Below are positions 48,269 through 60,168 of a DNA stretch of 64,000 bases, piece by piece; position 1 is the first letter of the stretch, and the number at the start of each line of letters is the position of its first letter. Source of the stretch: Endocalyx cinctus. Lineage: Eukaryota; Ascomycota; Sordariomycetes; Amphisphaeriales; Apiosporaceae. A program made the translations under genes and the position numbers. The DNA is taken from assembly GCA_001600455.1 (NCBI GenBank), contig BCKC01000001.1, positions 7,013,418 through 7,077,417 of the forward strand. Reading direction: 5' to 3'. The notes beneath the pieces were generated by a model that was given only the letters and a program-made list of their open reading frames with translations, did no database searches and was not told the DNA's origin.

Positions 48269-50312
48269 ATGTCCTCTGCGCAGCGCTTCTCGGGCTATCC
48301 CCGTGCTCGCGAATGGCCTAATATCACAGAGACAGCCGAAGAACAAATAGAAAATGATCAGAACCCAGTTCTTCGAGGTTGGTTTCTTGTCTAAATTTCT
48401 TTCCGTTGAGATCTTAGAAAATTTATGGGGATACATGCTGATTAGACTTGAATGCAATGTAGGGTGGCCCTTGATCTTAGCTGCAAACGTGTAAAGAAGA
48501 TCCTAGAAGTCTATTACATTTATTTCATAGTACTGACGATTATCTTACTGAAGAATTACGCGGTCGTCATTTGTTGCCAAAGCTATTTTCACCAATGCTA
48601 AGCTTGGAACCATTAAGGACATGAAAGAGCTAGCTACTCAAGACTATCAACTACAGGTGAGAATACTACACTTACACTTCGGGGGCGAAAATATCGTATG
48701 GTTATAAAGTATAGAATAACTAACATAGTTTTGAATGACGGCTTGATAGGGTATTGTTACCCCACTCTTCGCCGATGGCCAATCACCTACAAAGCCAGAG
48801 ATTTCCCCGGAGCTCTGCGTACCGAGTCGAGCCGATCTCCCCGGTCGCTTTTACTCGGCGGCTGACTATCATGAGATTTATAAATCGGGGAAATTGACGC
48901 CCACAGAGGTCGTTAAAGCACTGCTTCCCCTCGTAGTCCGCGAACCGGCACCGGCCGGAAAGTACGCGTTAGCATTCTCGGTCGTGAGAGCAGAAACTGC
49001 CTTGAGCTCTGCCAAAGCGTCCACCGAGCGATACGCTAACGGCAACTACCTCGGAGTCTTGGACGGGGTTCCCATCGGCGTGAAGGACGATATCGACGTG
49101 GAAGGTTACACTTCCTACTGTGGCTTACAGCCTCCTCCGGATGCCGGCTTTAAACCGTCAACGGCTACGGCTTGGCCGATTGGACAGCTAGAAGCAGCTG
49201 GAGCTATCGTGGTCGGGAAAGCGTCAATGCACGAGCTGGGATCCGATGTCACCGGATGCAATTCTCGCTGGGGGTCGCCGAAGAACTGGTATAATACCAA
49301 ATACTATACCGGGGGCTCATCCTCTGGCGGTGCTTCGGCACTCTCTGGTGGAATAGTCCCTATAGCAATTGGAAGCGATGCCGGTGGCAGTATACGCATT
49401 CCGTCGTCGTTCTGCGGCATGTATGGACTGAAACCTTCCCTCCACCGGACGTGCACGAAGCAGAGCTCCATCTGCGTCGTAGGGCCGATGGCCGCTACGG
49501 TAAATGATCTTACGATCGCCTACCGGATTATGAGCGCTCCAAATCCTGACGACCCGGTCCAAGGTGCTTTTGCTCCCTCCATCCCACCAAGTCCTACGGC
49601 AAAGAAGTTCATTGGCGTATGTCAAAAATGGTTCGACCAGGCGTCTCCTGTAGTTCTGGAAGCTACTCGAGCGGCCATAACTTACTTCGTGGACAAGCTC
49701 GACTATGAGCTTGTCGACATAGATATTCCTTTTCTCCGTGCAGGCCAAATCGCCCACAGTGCCTGGGCCATCACCGAAATGCTAGACAGTTTACGTATTC
49801 GCGCACCGGATCCTTCGAATTGGAGATCGATGGTCAATCATGCCAACCAGGTCATCTTATCCGTCGCTTCGTCAATCTCGGGCGTTGACATGATCAAGTA
49901 CGGCCAGATACGAAGCCTCATCATGGAACATCTGGCATTCCTTTTCAAAAAATACCCTGGCCTCTTAATTCTTACACCAACCAGTCCTGAAGCTGGCTGG
50001 AAAATCCATCCATCCGATGAGGCGTACGGCTTCAGCGACGCGAACGCGACACTTCGCTTCATGATGTATATATGGCTTTCTAACTCGACTGGGTGCCCCT
50101 CTTTGACGGCGCCTGTGGGCTACACAGACCCTGAGCAGGGAGAAGGGAAGCTCCCAATTGGATTGATGGCCATGGGCGACTGGGGTGCCGAAGAGCAATT
50201 GCTGGCTTGGGCCAAACATGCCGAGGAATATCTTAACGATGTGAAAGATGGAGGTCGGCTAAGGCCGGAAGAATGGGCGGACGTCGTGTCGCTAGCCAAA
50301 GGTGTTAACTGA
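48269..50312 (+). CDS. Amidase signature family hydrolase
   Basis: I assemble four exons: 48269-48377, 48463-48490, 48554-48656 and 48750-50312, giving 600 residues with consistent phases. The second exon is only 28 nt (encoding WPLILAAN). The third intron joins DYQLQ to GIVTPLF. Catalytic Ser-cis-Ser-Lys residues are all visible: Lys192 in GVPIGVKDDID, the Ser cluster at 270-272 in GGSSSGG, and the nucleophile Ser294 in GSDAGGSIRIPSSFCG. The family hydrolyses or transfers acyl amides, and some members act on esters or indole acetamide. The N-terminal WPLILAAN...FTNAKLG stretch is shared with the longer fungal amidases, by recollection of the family. The substrate is unknown. Its position within a series of metabolic genes suggests a catabolic or tailoring role, which is inference only. 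Confidence 0.9.
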
Positions 50313-53300
50313 GCGGAATTTTCCAGTTAGGTTTCTTCAATATTAACTGGTGATCATTCTGGCAATGGAACTACCGGCTTTGACCGCGTAACGATTTTCG
50401 GCAATTAGACGACGTCATCCACCTCTATAATATCCTATGTATATCGACTCTATCAGGCGGCAATTCAAGCGATACTCAGAGATGCTCCAGATTCGTGGGG
50501 TTTTTAGGTATCTCTCTCGTAGTTTGCATCTGGGATAGTATTGATATGGCCTCGTTCATTGTGGACCGCTGTATATATTCCGCGATAGTGAATCCTACTT
50601 CTGCACGTCATCCTGTTACCAACGTGACGTGCCTAGACCCATTCCGCGTAGTGTTTGAAGAGAGCTTGCTTTCACGAAGGTGGAAGGTGTGAAGTAGGCG
50701 ATTGCTTGGCGCCGAAACTCACACACCAATAATGGGATTTTCAGTGTGCTTATGTCGTTGATTTCGTCCGTGAGTGACTGACTGATTAAGTAGGACCAAT
50801 TTACAGCAAAAACTGGTACTCGCCACAGGAGGTACCAGACTTTCATCGCCACCCTACGACTGATTTGTAAAATAATGTAACTTAAGATAGACGTTACTGT
50901 GATAGCCACACTCCAAAACCTTAGGCTTGGCTTCTTGGCGTATTTAGGGACAGAGAGGTGGACGTATGCTTTATTTTATGCTTCTTACGAACACTCATGC
51001 GCATGCAGTCTTCTCAAGCGAGGAAAAAAAGAATGATACCCATCTCTTATCGACATACAGGATACATCGCTGGTAACAATGGCGATGTTACTAAGGTAGG
51101 CGGTATACGAAGTCATCTGGTCAAGGAGATCGGCCACTTTTTCTAAAGGGGTAATTGCTATTGTTCAATCGGGCCCGAAATTCGAGTGATATACATATAT
51201 ATCATAGTTTTTATATCCACTATATATATCGTTTTCAGATCGCTACAGGGCTTGGAGACACCGATTCTAGTTTTATATTGGGGAGAAAATAATATGCCGC
51301 TGTGACTTTTTCCCCAGTGTTTGATGAACCCAGGATTGACACGTAAGTATATACTAGACTGCTATATGAAGTGTCAAAAGCTATCGTCATCCTGGAAAGC
51401 ATAAGCTTAAATTCCCAAAATACGTGCTTGTCTGGTAGATCCTCATTTCAATTTACGGTATTGATAGATATCGCTAAAAATCGCACCAATCGCCAACCAC
51501 TTTATTTTCTCTTTCTTGCCTTTTCTTTCGATTGTGAAAATGCAAGTAAATGCAGCGAAATTCACATACTTAAAATTTTATCCTTTCTCCAAAAATGCGC
51601 CCGGTTTATCATTGCTAGCGACCATCTCTACACGACGACGGCATGAGATATGAAATGTCGCAGACCTTCTGATTTTGTCCATTTGATAGACGAGCGGCGA
51701 AAAAAAAGCAAGTTTTCAAATGATATCTCAACTGTATTTTAATTTACACTTAATTACTGGATAGCACGTGAACGAGAGAAAAAGAACTTGCGCCCGCGAT
51801 AAGCACCCGAGGACGTGAAAACCCGAGTAACTCGCCAAAAATTATCACTTCCTGGGTAACACGGCTTGTCCCTTCGCATCTACGACGGCAGGACGGTTAT
51901 AAAAAGCAACCTGCTACCTCAACTAAGGGTTTTTCGGCGAAACTGCAAGGTAATCGATGTAACGAGGACCCATTACAGGGATATATAGGGCATGGACTCT
52001 TCTGTGGAGGTGTGGATATTATACATTAGGTGCATCTCGTAATGTTACGAGGTTTTTCTGTCTTTTCTTTTCTCTTTTCCTTACCGTAGTATCTTTGTCC
52101 TTTTTCGCTCTTCTCACAGCGCAGATCTGCTCTCGACCTCTTATCGTCGAGTGAACATCCTGGTTATTCAGAAACATGCACACATTTTAAAAAGAAAAAT
52201 AAAACAATGGAAATTTTATATGCGGCCCGTTGTTCACCGTATATAACTAGGTAATACCCGCCCCCACGCGCTACAATCGGTTCATGTTACCGATCCCGAG
52301 GGGTGACATCGCATAAGCGCCATCCACATGTTCAGTCTTTTAGCCCCTTTATGCTGTAGTCCCTCGCGGCCATAAATCTGCTTTGAGCATAGTAAGCAAC
52401 TACTTATTACATAGCCCCTGCGGAGAACCCTTTTTGTTCGATTTCTGTCCTCGATTAAGTGCTTTTTTTTTTACGATAGATCCTAGATTTTATCTTTCCC
52501 TTTCTCTGTTTTCATTTATGAATCCTCAAAAGAGTTTATGATATCATCGTGGGGCCTATTCTCATGTACCTTTATCTGCTCACTATCTACATATAGGTTC
52601 ACGTACCCTATAATAGAAATAAAAGATGAATAATAATGTCTAAGTCGGTATGTAGTATCAAGTTCCGTAGGTAGATCTCAAAATGCAATGCCTCCGTGAT
52701 ACTCCCTATCTTAACTAGTTACGGTCACTGTTTTGAAGATCTTGGAGGTCTCCTGTTCACATATGATTCCTAATAACGACTTTGTAACGACTTTATTCAG
52801 CATTATACAATAATATATGCCTCTGTTATTTCTCACACATTAAATCTATTCGGAATTCAATCGACTATTAATTCTGGTTCCTGGTTTCCCAAAGTGGTAT
52901 CCTAAATCCGTCTCATCATCCCCCACGCTCATGCAAAAGTTAAGTCATTGAAGGAACTGGTTTCGGTATCACGTCCGAATTTGGATTGGAGGTAACAACT
53001 AACCCTGCCCGGGAAGTTTGACCCCTTCTTGTAGATCATCGGCAGTCCGGAGCCAATTTAGATCCAACCGAGCTAGCTTTTTTAGATTTTCGAGATGTCT
53101 TTTTTCTTCCTTTTAACACGTCGTCGCAGGGAAGCAGTTTTATCGTTATTATCGACACCTTTCGCAAGACAGTACGCGCTTTCACTTTCTATTCTGTCTC
53201 TACATACTTCACCGTCGTTTACTAACCCCTCTTTTCTTCTGTTTTAATTAATTATTTATTATTTTGGGCTGTCTCAAGTGAAACTGCGAATCGCGCAAAA

Positions 53301-53353
53301 CGAAGTTTTTGCCGAGAAATCCCAATGTTCACGCGAATCGGTTTCGACTAGCT
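50313..53353. other. Gene-free region
   Basis: About 3 kb with no supported coding sequence. It is AT-rich with scattered TATATA tracts (about 51190-51230) and GC-richer patches around 51770-51900 and 52250-52330 that have no recognisable motif. Confidence 0.45.
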
Positions 53354-55077
53354 ATGGTGGTGCAACTACCGAGCGAAGCTGTAGGACCTGCCATCGGAGT
53401 CCTGATTTTCTCCCTCTTCTGTCTGCTATGCAGTTCAACTATGATATGGCTAGTATGGATGCATCGTGAAAGACACAGCTGTGAGTAATCAATCGCATGA
53501 AGCCCCCTACCAAGGCCTCTCGGCTCCCTTTTCTCATGTGCTAAAACATAAATGCAACTCGCAGACGTGGCACTGCTGTCATACTTCTCATTTCTCAGCA
53601 CAGCTGGAAGTATCGCACAACAAATACATACTATAATCTTCTGGGTCGACGTCAAGAAGCGCGAGTATGAAAGTGCTGTATCAAATCTAGGCGACCCTGA
53701 GTTCGCCGTTGCCCGGGGGTCAGCGGGCCCGGATCTGGTTTTATTTTATATTCGTTAGTCGCCGAAATCTTGGCTCGAATACGTTTTGACCGACACTAGT
53801 TTGAGCTTGATTCTAACATTTGATATAGAATATTATTCCTACAATGTACAAGCCGTGCTAGTTCTCTTCTGGTCAGTAAACGATACCTCCTCAGCTTGTT
53901 CAACGCCAACTTTCCCTCACTGGAAATGATGAACTAATGGTAATGGATAACTTAGGGCCGGCGCACTCACCCAATCCGTCTTTCAATTCACAGAACTTTT
54001 GAAGACCAGGATAAAACGGCACAGGATAAATCTCTCCCTGAAAGTGATAGCAGTTTTGCTCCCCGCTATACTCATAGGCCTTCTACGGGTGGATACCATC
54101 CATAATTCAACACCGGTCTATTTCATCTTAGCCAATATCAACAGTGAGTCGACATCATGTTGACGAGTTTTGCTTCGGTTACCTAACCATCTGTAAAGTC
54201 TTCTTTAGCCTCACTATAGGCAGTATCCTCCTATTGATCATCTTGGCAAAATACATACACACGAGACGGCGTATGCTGCAGTGGGAGGTGCGGTATCCCA
54301 GCTCCAGAAACTCGCAAGAAGCGGGACGCGGCATCATCATCGGTCCTCTCAATCAAGATGGCGACGATCAGGTCCAGCCGGGCGGGATATACGATCGCTG
54401 GCTGATCACGAGGTTTACTATCGCTTTTATCTTCCTAGGCACATTCCAGATCCTCACCATCCTATCGGAGACTAGCCAGCTGAAGAGGCACACGCTAGAA
54501 TATCTGGGGAAGAAGCCGGACCTTTCCGCGAGCAAGGCGAAGATCGACTTCGTCTTATTCATGCCCGGGGTTTCCGTAAGCCTACTGGTAAGTTCTCGAC
54601 CCATTTCCAATTAATAGAATCATTCGTAAAAATCGCCAGATAAACAAAGCAGGCCATCTCCTGTATTATTTATCATATGAATTGACATGTTAATTTCGAA
54701 CACTACAGGTATTTTTCGTCTTCGGAACAACACGGACATGTCGCCGAACGATTTATAGAACATTTATACCCAAGCGTTTTCGCAAGACACATCAGGAGAT
54801 GGGACCTCCACACCCCACTGCGCTGCAAGATCCGAACGAACCGCCCAGGATGACCGTACAGAGAGCTTGTAATCATGATGATGGTGATGGTAATGAAGCC
54901 CCTCGCCAATCCACAGAGTCCAAAAGGGGCAGGGTCACCGAGACGCAAGCGGAAGCTGATAGGAATAACGATCACGATGGAATAATGGAGAGGAATAGCC
55001 TCAGAGATGGCCGATCAGTCTCATCGCCACGCCATTCACCAACCGAATCGGAAGCTGATATATCGGAGATAATTTAG
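53354..55077 (+). CDS. Fungal seven-TM-like integral membrane protein (unknown function)
   Basis: Six exons: 53354-53480, 53565-53753, 53829-53871, 53956-54143, 54199-54587 and 54709-55077, giving 434 residues. All donors are GT, phases agree, and the third exon is only 43 nt. Membrane segments are visible at PAIGVLIFSLFCLLCSSTMI, YVALLSYFSFLSTAGSIAQQ, FYIQYYSYNVQAVLVLFWAG, LKVIAVLLPAILIGLL, IFFSLTIGSILLLIILAKYI, FTIAFIFLGTFQILTILSE and FLFMPGVSVSLLVFFVFGTT, so seven are likely. KYIHTRRRM and YDRWLITRFTIAF are typical of a fungal-specific membrane family I recognise only as uncharacterised. The last ~100 residues are hydrophilic with Asp/Gly-, Arg- and Ser-rich parts and should be cytosolic. 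It may be a receptor or sensor, but nothing in the sequence shows this. Confidence 0.82.
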
Positions 55078-56047
55078 GAAAAAACTTTTCTTTTTCCCTT
55101 TGACTACCATGTCCTGCGTACACCACTTGAAAACCGAAGGGAATGCGCACATATAAATGAGGAATATAAAAAAGATATTTTGGGAGAACCGGTTATTAAA
55201 CTACGGATAATGGATATACATACACTAAATGGCGTTTCGAATCGGGAAACGGACCAATTCAGGTCTTGCTCTGGATGGTATGCAGACCGGATTTTTGGGT
55301 GTCCTCATCCCATCCTTTTATTTGTTTATTTATGATACCCTATCGCGCAAACTGGAATTTATGTCGCTTAGGCTGTATTTACTATATCAGAATGTAATGT
55401 CTATACCTCGGGCGCATTTTTGAAGTAATCTTGTGATTTATAACTCACAGGTTGAGTGGTTGGAAAAGGGGGCAGAAGTGGCACAGGGAAAATGAGGGGC
55501 CGCATTTGTCATCCACGTTCGTCCGTAGATTAAGTAGTTAGACCGACTTTACTAATGTGGATGTAAGCTACGAGTAACCTTCTATGTGCTGGAACCCGAT
55601 ACTGAGAGCTTTTCATAAACCCGGTATCAAAAGAAGAATTGATAATGATTTCTATCAATGTCTTTTTAATGGCTAGGTATAAATTTCATCATGTAGTACC
55701 TATTTTTAGCATTGATTGATTTTGTGCTTTCATAAGCTATGAAATCGATGATGATTATGTAAATCTTGACCTGGTCACCCTGATGACAAAAAGGGTGCGG
55801 ACGAAATAGCGGACGAGGAAAAGGGAGGCATGATGCGGACAAAGTCAACAACAGAGCAAGCCAGAAAGTTCGATCAATAAGGATAAATGTTTGAGAATAT
55901 GTATATATATATACTGACTTATATTGTGGTATGTCAACAATATCCCATCGTATCTAAGTCATCACAAACTATTCAATTCAAGTTTCAATTCAAGTTTTAA
56001 TTAAGTCCTCTTGCTTTTTATCTACCGTCTACCCATATACCATCATC
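55078..56047. other. Intergenic region, promoter of the GST gene
   Basis: AT-rich. A TATATATATA run at about 55900-55912 lies some 140 bp upstream of the GST start and may serve as its TATA region. No coding sequence was recognised. Confidence 0.4.
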
Positions 56048-56695
56048 ATGAAGCTCTACTACACATCCAGCTCATGTTCATCAGCCGTGCTCATCACCCT
56101 CCTAGAGCTCGGACTCCCCTACACGGCCGTCAAGGTCAACTTCGCAAACAGGGAGGACCCGGCCAACGGCGACTTCAACACCCTCAGCCCCCTGGGCAGC
56201 GTGCCCGTGCTCGAGCTCGAAGACGGCCGCGGCACGGTGCTCACGCAGATGGTCGCCATCCTGACCTACCTGGCGGACCTCGCGCCCGAGGGTAATAAGC
56301 TGCTGCCGCCGGCGACGGACCTCGTGCGCCGCGCCGACGCCACCCGCTGGCTCGCCTTCCTGAACGCCGACCTGCACACCGGCATGGCGAACGAGTGGCG
56401 ATGGGTCGAGCTCTGGGACGACGAGGCGGCTAGGAAGAAAGCCTTGGATTTCTGGCTCGGCCGGCTCGAGAAGAAGATGGCGCTCATAGACGAGCGTATG
56501 AGGGCGCGGGAGTGGGTGAATGACGAGTATAGCGTCGCGGATCCATACCTCTTTATCATCATGGGTTGGTGCAGCTTGACTGATCCGGTCTACGATTACT
56601 CGAAATTCGAGGGACTGGTGAAATTCTTGGAACGTATGGAGAAGAGAGAATCGATCAAGAAATGGAGAGCGTTAGGGGGAGGATTAAGTCACTGA
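56048..56695 (+). CDS. Glutathione S-transferase, bacterial beta-class-like
   Basis: Single exon of 215 residues. The N-terminal thioredoxin-like domain begins MKLYYTSSSCSSAVLITLLE, with Cys10 where beta-class bacterial GSTs keep their catalytic cysteine. Next come SPLGSVPVLELEDG, giving the cis-Pro motif before the third strand, and LTQMVAILTYLADLAPEG, the Glu/Gln-Ser-like glutathione-binding turn. Here Gln-Met stands where many GSTs have Glu-Ser, while beta class often has Glu-Gly. The C-terminal helical domain has NDEYSVADPYLFIIMGW, the N-capping box with conserved Asp. The enzyme would conjugate or reduce electrophiles with glutathione in the cytosol. It lacks introns and is GC-rich compared with its flanks. 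The bacterial-type sequence may reflect an old horizontal transfer, since related fungal copies are known. Confidence 0.9.
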   Translation: MKLYYTSSSCSSAVLITLLELGLPYTAVKVNFANREDPANGDFNTLSPLGSVPVLELEDGRGTVLTQMVAILTYLADLAPEGNKLLPPATDLVRRADATRWLAFLNADLHTGMANEWRWVELWDDEAARKKALDFWLGRLEKKMALIDERMRAREWVNDEYSVADPYLFIIMGWCSLTDPVYDYSKFEGLVKFLERMEKRESIKKWRALGGGLSH

Positions 56696-57600
56696 ATTTG
56701 ACGTGCATGGTGATCTTTTTGAGCGTGGTTTCTACAGCTGAAACAGAGGTACCTTCTGCTATGTTCAGTTATGAGACAGGAAATCGACTTGGCTGAAAAT
56801 ATGATACGGGTTTCTAGTCTTATAGAGTTAAATATAATCATCAAAGAAGATATATATCAACATTTCCACAGTCAAATAGTTAAACCTCTTGTCTCGTGTT
56901 ATCTACTCTTGCGCCGCCCTTTTCGTGGTATGATTGGAGCTTTCTGTAATAAGCAAGAGTATGTTCATTTTTTCGTTGAGAGGAGTCTTGGAATACTGAG
57001 ATACATAGTAGATCTCCAACCGCATCCGAGCTATAAACAGTTAGCTCGTAATTAATAAGGAGGAATCTGACGACATTGCTAGACTGCATAGCTAAGAAGA
57101 GCATACATACATGCATGGGTGGTGCACGTAAATCTCACTATTAGGGCTCAGGACCCTGGGACCAAGGTGGACATGAGAAATACGGAGCAAAGTGCTGAGC
57201 CATCTAGTTACATTTCCATGTGTCATATATCATAATTATGTTGGCTGTTATGCATAAATCATGAATTGCAATATACCGATTGGTAATTAACTCTGTCAGG
57301 GATCGGAGTTCGCGGATTAATCATCCAGCCAAGTACCTACATCGCAAAATTCTGACGAATTCAATATAAAGAAGTAACTCGGTTGACCAAATAAGTAGCG
57401 ACTTGGCCCAATCAGCTAAGACGTCTATTATGATGTTGGTTTTTCCGCATTATGTACATATTATGGTCTGGGCTTCGAAACACTTAGATGAACCGCTTGT
57501 CTAACTTCTTTGCTTTTCCCAACTCCATCATCTTTGCTTCAATCGTAAAGAGGCAGAAAAGAACAAAAAAAGATCGTTTGAATAGGTTCCAATTGAAAGA
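56696..57600. other. Intergenic region
   Basis: AT-rich spacer between GST and GMC oxidoreductase genes, presumably with the promoter of the latter. No coding sequence was recognised. Confidence 0.45.
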
Positions 57601-59741
57601 ATGGGTCTCTACACGGAGCTACCGGACGAGATCCGAACTGTCGACGTCATCGTCGCTGGAGGTAAGATCCACTAACGTATACTGTCTACCGAATTTCCTC
57701 TCACCAAAGAAGAAAAAAAAGAAAAAGAAGAAAGATTACGAGACAGAAATATGTTAACAAATTATTGTTTAAATTCTTAGGCGGCACAGCAGGTTGCATC
57801 GTGGCCTCGCGCCTGGCTTCCGCAGCGCCTCACCTCTCGATCCTCGTGTTGGAAGCGGGTCCCTCAGGTTTCGGCAACCCGACCGTCGAGCAGCCCGCCG
57901 CTTTCCTAAATCATATTCTCCCGGGAAATGGCACGGCTGATTTTCACACGAGTAAGCCGTCGAATGAGCTCGGCGGTCGTGAGGTCGTCGTTCCTACCGC
58001 GGCCGTGCTCGGAGGTGGATCCGCTATCAACATGATGATGTACAGTCGGGCGCAGCGGACCGATTGGGATTCCTGGGGCATAAAGGGGTGGGGTGCTGAC
58101 GAGATGCTGGAGTATATGAAGAAAGTTTGTATTTCCAACCATTTTATTCCACTCTATGCTAGACAACTTACAGATAAAATGATATAGATCGAAACTTACC
58201 ACGGGCCGGACCCAAAAAACCGGCACGGCACCGAAGGTCCACTTCACGTCACCAAGGGACCGTTTCGGTCCCAGCGATGCGAAGACGCATTCATCACCGC
58301 CATGAACAAAGTTGGGTACCCAGAGGTGCCCGACCTCAACGATCTCGACACGTGCGACGGCGTGCAGCGCGCTCTACGGTACGTGAGTCCCGAGGGCGCC
58401 CGTCAGGACGTCGCCACCCGCTATCTCCAACCGCGCTTGGAAGACGGAAAACACCCGAACCTTCACGTCGTCGTCGGGGCGCGGGTCGCGCGCGTGCTCT
58501 TCGACGGCACCCGAGCTTCCGGCGTCGAGTATCTGCCGTCGTCAACTGATACTCCCCGGACGGTGAGCGCATCGAAAATGGTCGTCGTCTCGTGCGGCGC
58601 ATTCGGAACGCCGGCGGTGCTCGAGCGGTCAGGCGTCGGGGATCCGGAAATCCTAGCTCGTGCGGGCGTTTCTACTACCGTCGCCGACGTTCCGGGCGTT
58701 GGTCGCGGGTATAATGATCACCATCTGATCACGTATCCGTACAAATCTCATCTAAGACCGGAAGAGACGATAGACGAGCTTTTCTCCGGACGTGTCTCGT
58801 TTGAGGAACTGATGTCCCAAAAACACCCGATCCTAAGCTGGAACGCTCAGGACGTGACCTGCAAGCTGCGACCGACCGAAGCCGAGATTGTAGCTCTCGG
58901 AGAAGACTTCAAAGCTGCTTGGGATCGCGAGTTTCGAGATGATCCAAATAAACCGCTTATGATGATGTCACTACTCGTCGGGTAAGTCTCTGTTTCTATT
59001 AGCGGTATTGATTAAATACTGCTCTAGAGAAGAGCGGTAAGAAAGAGCCACCTCTATCTTATCTGGTTATGCACTTTTTCTACACGATCCAAAGGTAAAC
59101 CGACAATACTAACACACGTATTAAAAAAAAGGTACCCCGGCAATCCCGTCGGCATCCCACCAGGTCAATACTTCGGCGTCACCGTCTTCACCACGTACCC
59201 GTTCTCGCGCGGGCACGTGCACATCACGAGCGCGTCCGCCGCGGCGCCTCTCGACTTCGAGACCGGCTTCTTCGCCGACCCGGGCGACGTCGACGTGCGC
59301 AAGCACCGGTGGGCGTACAAGAGGCAGCGCGAGGTGGCCCGACGGATGGGTCCGTCGGTTTTCGCGGGCGAGTACGCCGCCGGACACCCGGTTTTCGCGG
59401 CCGATTCCGAGGCTCGCTGCGGGTACGGTGGCGACGATGACGACGAGACCGGCGAGAAGAAGGACGTAGAGTATACGGCCGAGGACGACGCGGCGATCGA
59501 TGCTTGGAGTAGGCAGTGCGTCGGCTCGACTTGGCATTCGCAGGGGACGTGTCGGATGGGTCCGCGAGAGAGCCAAGGTGTCGTGGATCCGAACCTGAAT
59601 GTTCATGGGGTGCAGAACTTGAAACTTGCCGACCTGAGTATCGTGCCGAAGAACGTCGCGGCTAATACTAATAACACGGCGCTGGTGATCGGGGAGAAGG
59701 CTGCTGCTATTATTATTGAAGAGTTAGGACTTAGTGGATGA
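57601..59741 (+). CDS. GMC oxidoreductase, alcohol-oxidase-like
   Basis: Four exons: 57601-57661, 57781-58124, 58188-58981 and 59132-59741, giving 602 residues. The first intron splits the FAD-binding motif, which reads VIVAGGGTAGCIVASRL after splicing (GxGxxG at 20-25). Further GMC signatures are GGGSAINMMMYSRAQRTDW (signature 1 region) and CGAFGTPAVLERSGVGDP (signature 2). The C terminus has the catalytic His in STWHSQGTCRMGP and then VDPNLNVHGVQNLKLADLS with VAANTNNTALVIGEKA, where Asn replaces the second His as in alcohol-oxidase-type members. Such enzymes oxidise alcohols or related substrates with O2, giving H2O2. There is no signal peptide, and the last residues LGLSG are not a clear peroxisomal signal. 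The acidic insertion around DDDDETGEKKD is unusual. It could act in methanol- or aryl-alcohol-type oxidation or in secondary metabolism. Confidence 0.92.
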
Positions 59742-60168
59742 AGCTTTGACACTTTGGATTAGTGTAGCTCGTGTCAACGTTGGAGTGATCTAAGTAGAAT
59801 ATATATATTTATGTATTTGTCAATCATAATCATGTTCGTTGTCTCTTATATACACCGGTGTACCATAGTCAAGAGGGTACGCGAAGCGAGTGTTTTCGTT
59901 CCAGTAACGCCATTTAGCACCCTACTCCATCTCACTACAAATAAATTTCCTCATGGAGTGATACCAGCTCATATCTCTCATATGCGTGTCGCGGCGATCC
60001 TTTGGTTTTTTCTTCTTTTCTTTCGTTTTTATGAAAATTACGTCGAGAGCGGCAAAGGGGGGTATAAAAATAAAAGAGTCGGTCTATTAGTTGGGTTCTT
60101 ATCAGATCTTCCGGTCGATGACATTTCATTTGGTATTATAGAATGTCGTTTTAAAAAAAGCGTTGAGT
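59742..60168. other. Short intergenic region between convergent genes
   Basis: 3' flanks of the GMC oxidoreductase (plus) and the I9-type gene (minus). A plus-strand frame of 136 codons crosses it but overlaps the inhibitor gene and shows no motif. Confidence 0.45.
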
